From: Candidatus Beckwithbacteria bacterium CG23_combo_of_CG06-09_8_20_14_all_47_9
Lineage (GTDB): Bacteria; Patescibacteriota; Microgenomatia; UBA1400; CG1-02-47-37
Assembly (NCBI GenBank): GCA_002772455.1
Contig: PCSQ01000100.1
Coordinates: forward strand, 1,833-10,153
Length of the DNA: 8,321 nt
Direction of reading: 5' to 3'
Part shown: positions 6,229 through 8,321 of the stretch, piece after piece
Layout: every line of letters starts with the position of its first letter
Numbering within the stretch: the stretch's first letter is position 1
Position numbers and translations under genes: made by a program
Notes under the pieces: generated by a model
What the model was told of the DNA's origin: nothing
Seen by the model: the letters and a program-made list of their open reading frames with translations, nothing else
Databases searched by the model: none

Positions 6229-7361
6229 ATAACTTTGACAAAAGTTTTTTGGCCGATTTTCACTTTATCCCCTGCCCTCATCGTTACCGTACCATCACTG
6301 GCTTTAACACCGTTGACATCCACGGCGCCTTGGGCGATCAAGCGCTTAGCTTCCGAATTACTGCCGGCAATCTGGGCCACTGTCAGCATTAAATTAGCTT
6401 GGGCCTTAATTTTTTGTTTGTATTCCGGCGCCTTTTTTTGAAACGTCTGCTCAAAATTCTTTTGGGCGGCATGGGCAGATTTTTCGCCGTGAATTTGTTT
6501 GACTACTTCCAGGGCCAGAATTTTTTTAGCGGTCATCGGTTCGGTTTCGGGCTGGTCCATATCCGTTAACAATTCAAACCCCAGCGGTAAAAGCGAGTCC
6601 GGCAGGGCCATGATCTTGCCGAAAATATCATTAGGCGAATCGGTTAAATTGACGGTGTTGCCGGTAGTTTTGCCCATTTTGGCGCCGGTCGGGTCGGTCA
6701 GCAGTTTCGTCGTCAAACAAAATTTGTCTTTATTTTTGTAGGCTTTTTCCAGGGTGCGGCCGGCGAGCAGATTAAACATCTGGTCGTTGCCGCCGATTTC
6801 TAAATCCACGGCCATATGGGCAGAATCGTAGCCCTGCATCAGCGGGTACATAAATTCGTGCAAATAAATCGGTTTATTTTGTTTTAATCTCTCCTGGTAA
6901 AAATCCCGCTCGATCATCTGCTGAACGGTAAAGTGGGTGGCCAGTTCGACGACGTCGGCAAAAGTTAATTTCGACAGCCAGTCATAGTTAAAAACGATTT
7001 TAACCGGATTGTCCCCGTCAAAATCAATGATGTTTTTGACTTGTTCTTTGTAGCCTTTGAGATTATTAAGCATTTGTTCGTGGGTCAGTTTTTGCCGGGC
7101 GGACGTTTTATCCGTCGGGTCGCCGATCATGCCGGTAAAATCCCCAATTAAAAAAATTACCTGATGGCCGAGTTTTTGAAATTGGGCCAGTTTTCGAATC
7201 CCGATTAAGTGGCCGATGTGCAATGATGGGCTGGTGGGGTCAAAACCTTCATATAAACTAATTTTTCTTGTAGCCATTAATTTTGCCAAACCCTGTTTCG
7301 TTGGCAAAATCTGTTCTACACCCCGGGTAAGAACGTAATCTGTTGTTAACATATTACTCAT
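6225..7361 (-). CDS. tyrS: Tyrosyl-tRNA synthetase
   Basis: This class I synthetase attaches tyrosine to tRNA-Tyr in the cytoplasm. With the ATG at 7361 it has 378 residues. The HIGH signature is at residues 48-51 in DPTSPSLHIGHL, and the KMSKS loop appears as KMGKT at 228-232. The tyrosine pocket is intact by comparison with known enzymes: Y172, Q176 and D179 in YPLMQGYD, and Q194 in IGGNDQ. A C-terminal S4 RNA-binding domain follows (AQIAGSNSEAKRLIAQGAVD, then VNG). The start was chosen because AGGA at 7373-7376 lies 11 bases upstream. An ATG at 7352 (one base after the cupin stop) is the alternative, and a TTG at 7388 is unlikely. Depending on this choice it overlaps the cupin by 8 bases or follows it directly. 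The stop overlaps the next small gene (ATGA). No tyrosine T-box leader is seen. Confidence 0.96.
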   Translation of the reverse strand: MSNMLTTDYVLTRGVEQILPTKQGLAKLMATRKISLYEGFDPTSPSLHIGHLIGIRKLAQFQKLGHQVIFLIGDFTGMIGDPTDKTSARQKLTHEQMLNNLKGYKEQVKNIIDFDGDNPVKIVFNYDWLSKLTFADVVELATHFTVQQMIERDFYQERLKQNKPIYLHEFMYPLMQGYDSAHMAVDLEIGGNDQMFNLLAGRTLEKAYKNKDKFCLTTKLLTDPTGAKMGKTTGNTVNLTDSPNDIFGKIMALPDSLLPLGFELLTDMDQPETEPMTAKKILALEVVKQIHGEKSAHAAQKNFEQTFQKKAPEYKQKIKAQANLMLTVAQIAGSNSEAKRLIAQGAVDVNGVKASDGTVTMRAGDKVKIGQKTFVKVI

Positions 7362-7692
7362 TGTATCTAATTTCCTGCTTTCTATCAAAAGCCGGGCAAT
7401 GAACCAGAAAACAAGTAAACTTTCCCTTGTAATTATAAGGAGTATTTTTAGGAATAATTATTACTTCCTTTTGCTTAACGGTAACAGATTGATTATTAAC
7501 GATGAATTCCCCCTTGCCTTGCAAGATAAAATACAGTCGATCGCTGTTAAACGACTTCATTTTTGGGTGTTTACCATTGCATTCGAACCAGGCCGCACTC
7601 ATGTGGGAAAATTGTTCTTTAGTATTAAAGCTAAAGCCTTTAATGTCTCCCCGATCAAATTTATAGCCGGTAGTTTTGGTAAACTTCAACAT
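7354..7692 (-). CDS. Small single-domain cupin protein
   Basis: The 112-residue protein has one cupin beta-barrel. Cupin motif 1 is recognisable at about 51-65 (DRLYFILQGKGEFIV) and motif 2 at about 76-90 (EVIIIPKNTPYNYKG), with the usual spacing. The histidines that normally bind the metal are not in place: motif 1 has FNSDR where HxH is expected and motif 2 has Y88 where the last His is expected. It may therefore bind metal differently or act as a sugar- or ligand-binding protein without metal. The gene overlaps the upstream unknown gene by 7 bases and ends 8 bases inside tyrS, so the three are probably cotranscribed. Its base composition is AT-richer than that of the genes further down. 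A precise substrate cannot be named. Confidence 0.85.
   Translation of the reverse strand: MLKFTKTTGYKFDRGDIKGFSFNTKEQFSHMSAAWFECNGKHPKMKSFNSDRLYFILQGKGEFIVNNQSVTVKQKEVIIIPKNTPYNYKGKFTCFLVHCPAFDRKQEIRYNE
7371..7376 (-). promoter_or_regulatory. Shine-Dalgarno site for tyrS
   Basis: AGGAAA on the minus strand lies 9-11 bases before the ATG at 7361 and about 20 before the ATG at 7352. It favours the 7361 start. It lies inside the last codons of the cupin gene. Confidence 0.5.
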
Positions 7693-8321
7693 ATAATTTT
7701 TTCGATTATTTTTTTAACCTTTTCTTCCAATGGCGTTTTATTAGGAAAAGTTTCGATTAATTGTTCAAACAACATTGTAATCCTGTTTAAGTGATTTTTC
7801 ACTGCCGGATTAACCCTCCATTTAGAAATGGAGGATTTGTCAACCGTGATCCTGGTGGCTGGATTAGTGCAGATGTACGGGCTTTCAAATGGTTTTTTTG
7901 GATTTGAAGTAACACCCGGCTTAGTAAAAATTGATTGAATAGGAATATTTAATTGCTGGTCAAAATGGGATTCGTCGGTTTTGTGTTGATTTTCTGCCAT
8001 CGAAGCGCTCCAGCCGATTTTCAGGCCGCAATTATGCTGATTGAAAAAATGGGTAACATCTCTTTTTTCCAATTCTTCGTAGGATTGGGGTAGAGCATCA
8101 GGAAAAATTTGCGAGGCCCAGAAAACTTTCCAACCAGCCAGATTAAAATTGGCAATAATTTTTTTAACAATTTGCTCTAAATTATCGGCAATTTTTTTCG
8201 ACTTTTCCTGATTAAAATTATTCGCCAGCCAAGCGTGCTGATCAGCTATTAATAAAAATACTTGGCTTTTTGGAATGAGGCGTTTGATAAACTCGGCCGA
8301 GAGCAGAAAGCCAGCAATATC
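7686..8321 (-). CDS. Unrecognised protein, 3' part; possibly class I aminoacyl-tRNA synthetase-like (HUP fold)
   Basis: The frame is open from the window edge at 8321 to the TGA at 7686-7688, giving 211 C-terminal residues; the start is outside. A TTG at 8072 is a possible but unlikely start, because the conserved-looking part lies before it. Visible features, numbered from the window edge: QVFLLIADQHAWL (20-32), a helix rich in K and I, GWKVFWASQIF, then KIGWSASMAENQHKTDESHFD with many polar residues, and a basic C-terminal helix (KTPLEEKVKKIIEKIIC). The pattern LIADxHAWL followed by a helix and a strand ending near S-Q/E resembles the nucleotide-binding half of archaeal-type TyrRS and TrpRS, where LLADLHAYL is typical. 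No KMSKS loop is evident. The family is not established; I would treat the synthetase link as a weak inference. It overlaps the cupin by 7 bases. Confidence 0.8.
   Translation of the reverse strand, partial: DIAGFLLSAEFIKRLIPKSQVFLLIADQHAWLANNFNQEKSKKIADNLEQIVKKIIANFNLAGWKVFWASQIFPDALPQSYEELEKRDVTHFFNQHNCGLKIGWSASMAENQHKTDESHFDQQLNIPIQSIFTKPGVTSNPKKPFESPYICTNPATRITVDKSSISKWRVNPAVKNHLNRITMLFEQLIETFPNKTPLEEKVKKIIEKIIC
7815..7834. repeat. 9-bp inverted repeat carrying CCTCC / GGAGG
   Basis: CCTCCATTT and AAATGGAGG are perfect complements separated by two bases. The RNA hairpin would have about eight pairs with a four-base loop. It lies inside the coding sequence of the unrecognised gene and has no U-run, so it is not an intrinsic terminator. 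On the minus strand the GGAGG arm is a Shine-Dalgarno-like sequence that would be masked by the CCTCC arm. Confidence 0.5.

Noticed and set aside
7432..7437. Minus-strand TATAAT as a separate tyrS promoter
   Set aside because: The -35 position reads TAATTA, there is no TGn extension, and the surrounding cupin sequence is AT-rich, so a chance match is likely.
7580..7592. Minus-strand TGGTTCGAATGCA, similar to a tRNA T-arm
   Set aside because: It encodes WFEC of the cupin and no acceptor stem, anticodon arm or D-arm can be built around it.
7399..7794. Plus-strand open frame of 131 codons
   Set aside because: It is antisense to the cupin and the end of the unknown gene, both of which have better protein-like sequence and coupled junctions. 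Its product is a hydrophobic, low-complexity shadow.

Overview
The window looks like a very compact bacterial chromosome segment, most likely from a Candidatus Patescibacteria (CPR) type organism. This is inferred from nearly gapless gene packing, short versions of RNase III, NusB and RecG, few Shine-Dalgarno sites, and a PilM-PilN-PilO set with no PilP or PilQ gene after it. TGA is used as a stop (pilN, pilO, khpA, recG, tyrS), so this is not a lineage that reads UGA as glycine. No finer placement can be defended from the sequence alone.

Layout. Positions 1-2873 on the plus strand hold the 3' part of a type IV pilus operon: a PilX-like or pilin-like protein cut by the window edge, then pilM, pilN and pilO. 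Positions 8321-2794 on the minus strand hold nine genes in one direction, each overlapping the next by at least one base. In transcription order they are: an unrecognised protein cut by the window edge (perhaps related to class I aminoacyl-tRNA synthetases), a small cupin, tyrS, a 34-codon membrane peptide, recG, rpmF (50 codons), nusB, rnc, rpsP and khpA. The two gene strings converge and overlap tail to tail by 80 bases. Total non-coding sequence between genes is only 21 bases (18 before pilM, 3 before pilN).

How the genes work together. The plus-strand genes encode the cytoplasmic actin-like PilM and the membrane-anchored PilN and PilO, which form the platform for pilus assembly. The minus-strand string is informational: tRNA charging, replication-fork rescue, two ribosomal proteins, an antitermination factor, rRNA processing and a KH RNA-binding protein. 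Inside this string, rpmF and rpsP each have a perfect TATAAT exactly six bases before their ATG. This predicts internal leaderless transcripts for the two ribosomal protein genes. It is the most unusual signal in the window. I see no defence system, mobile element, CRISPR array or tRNA gene.
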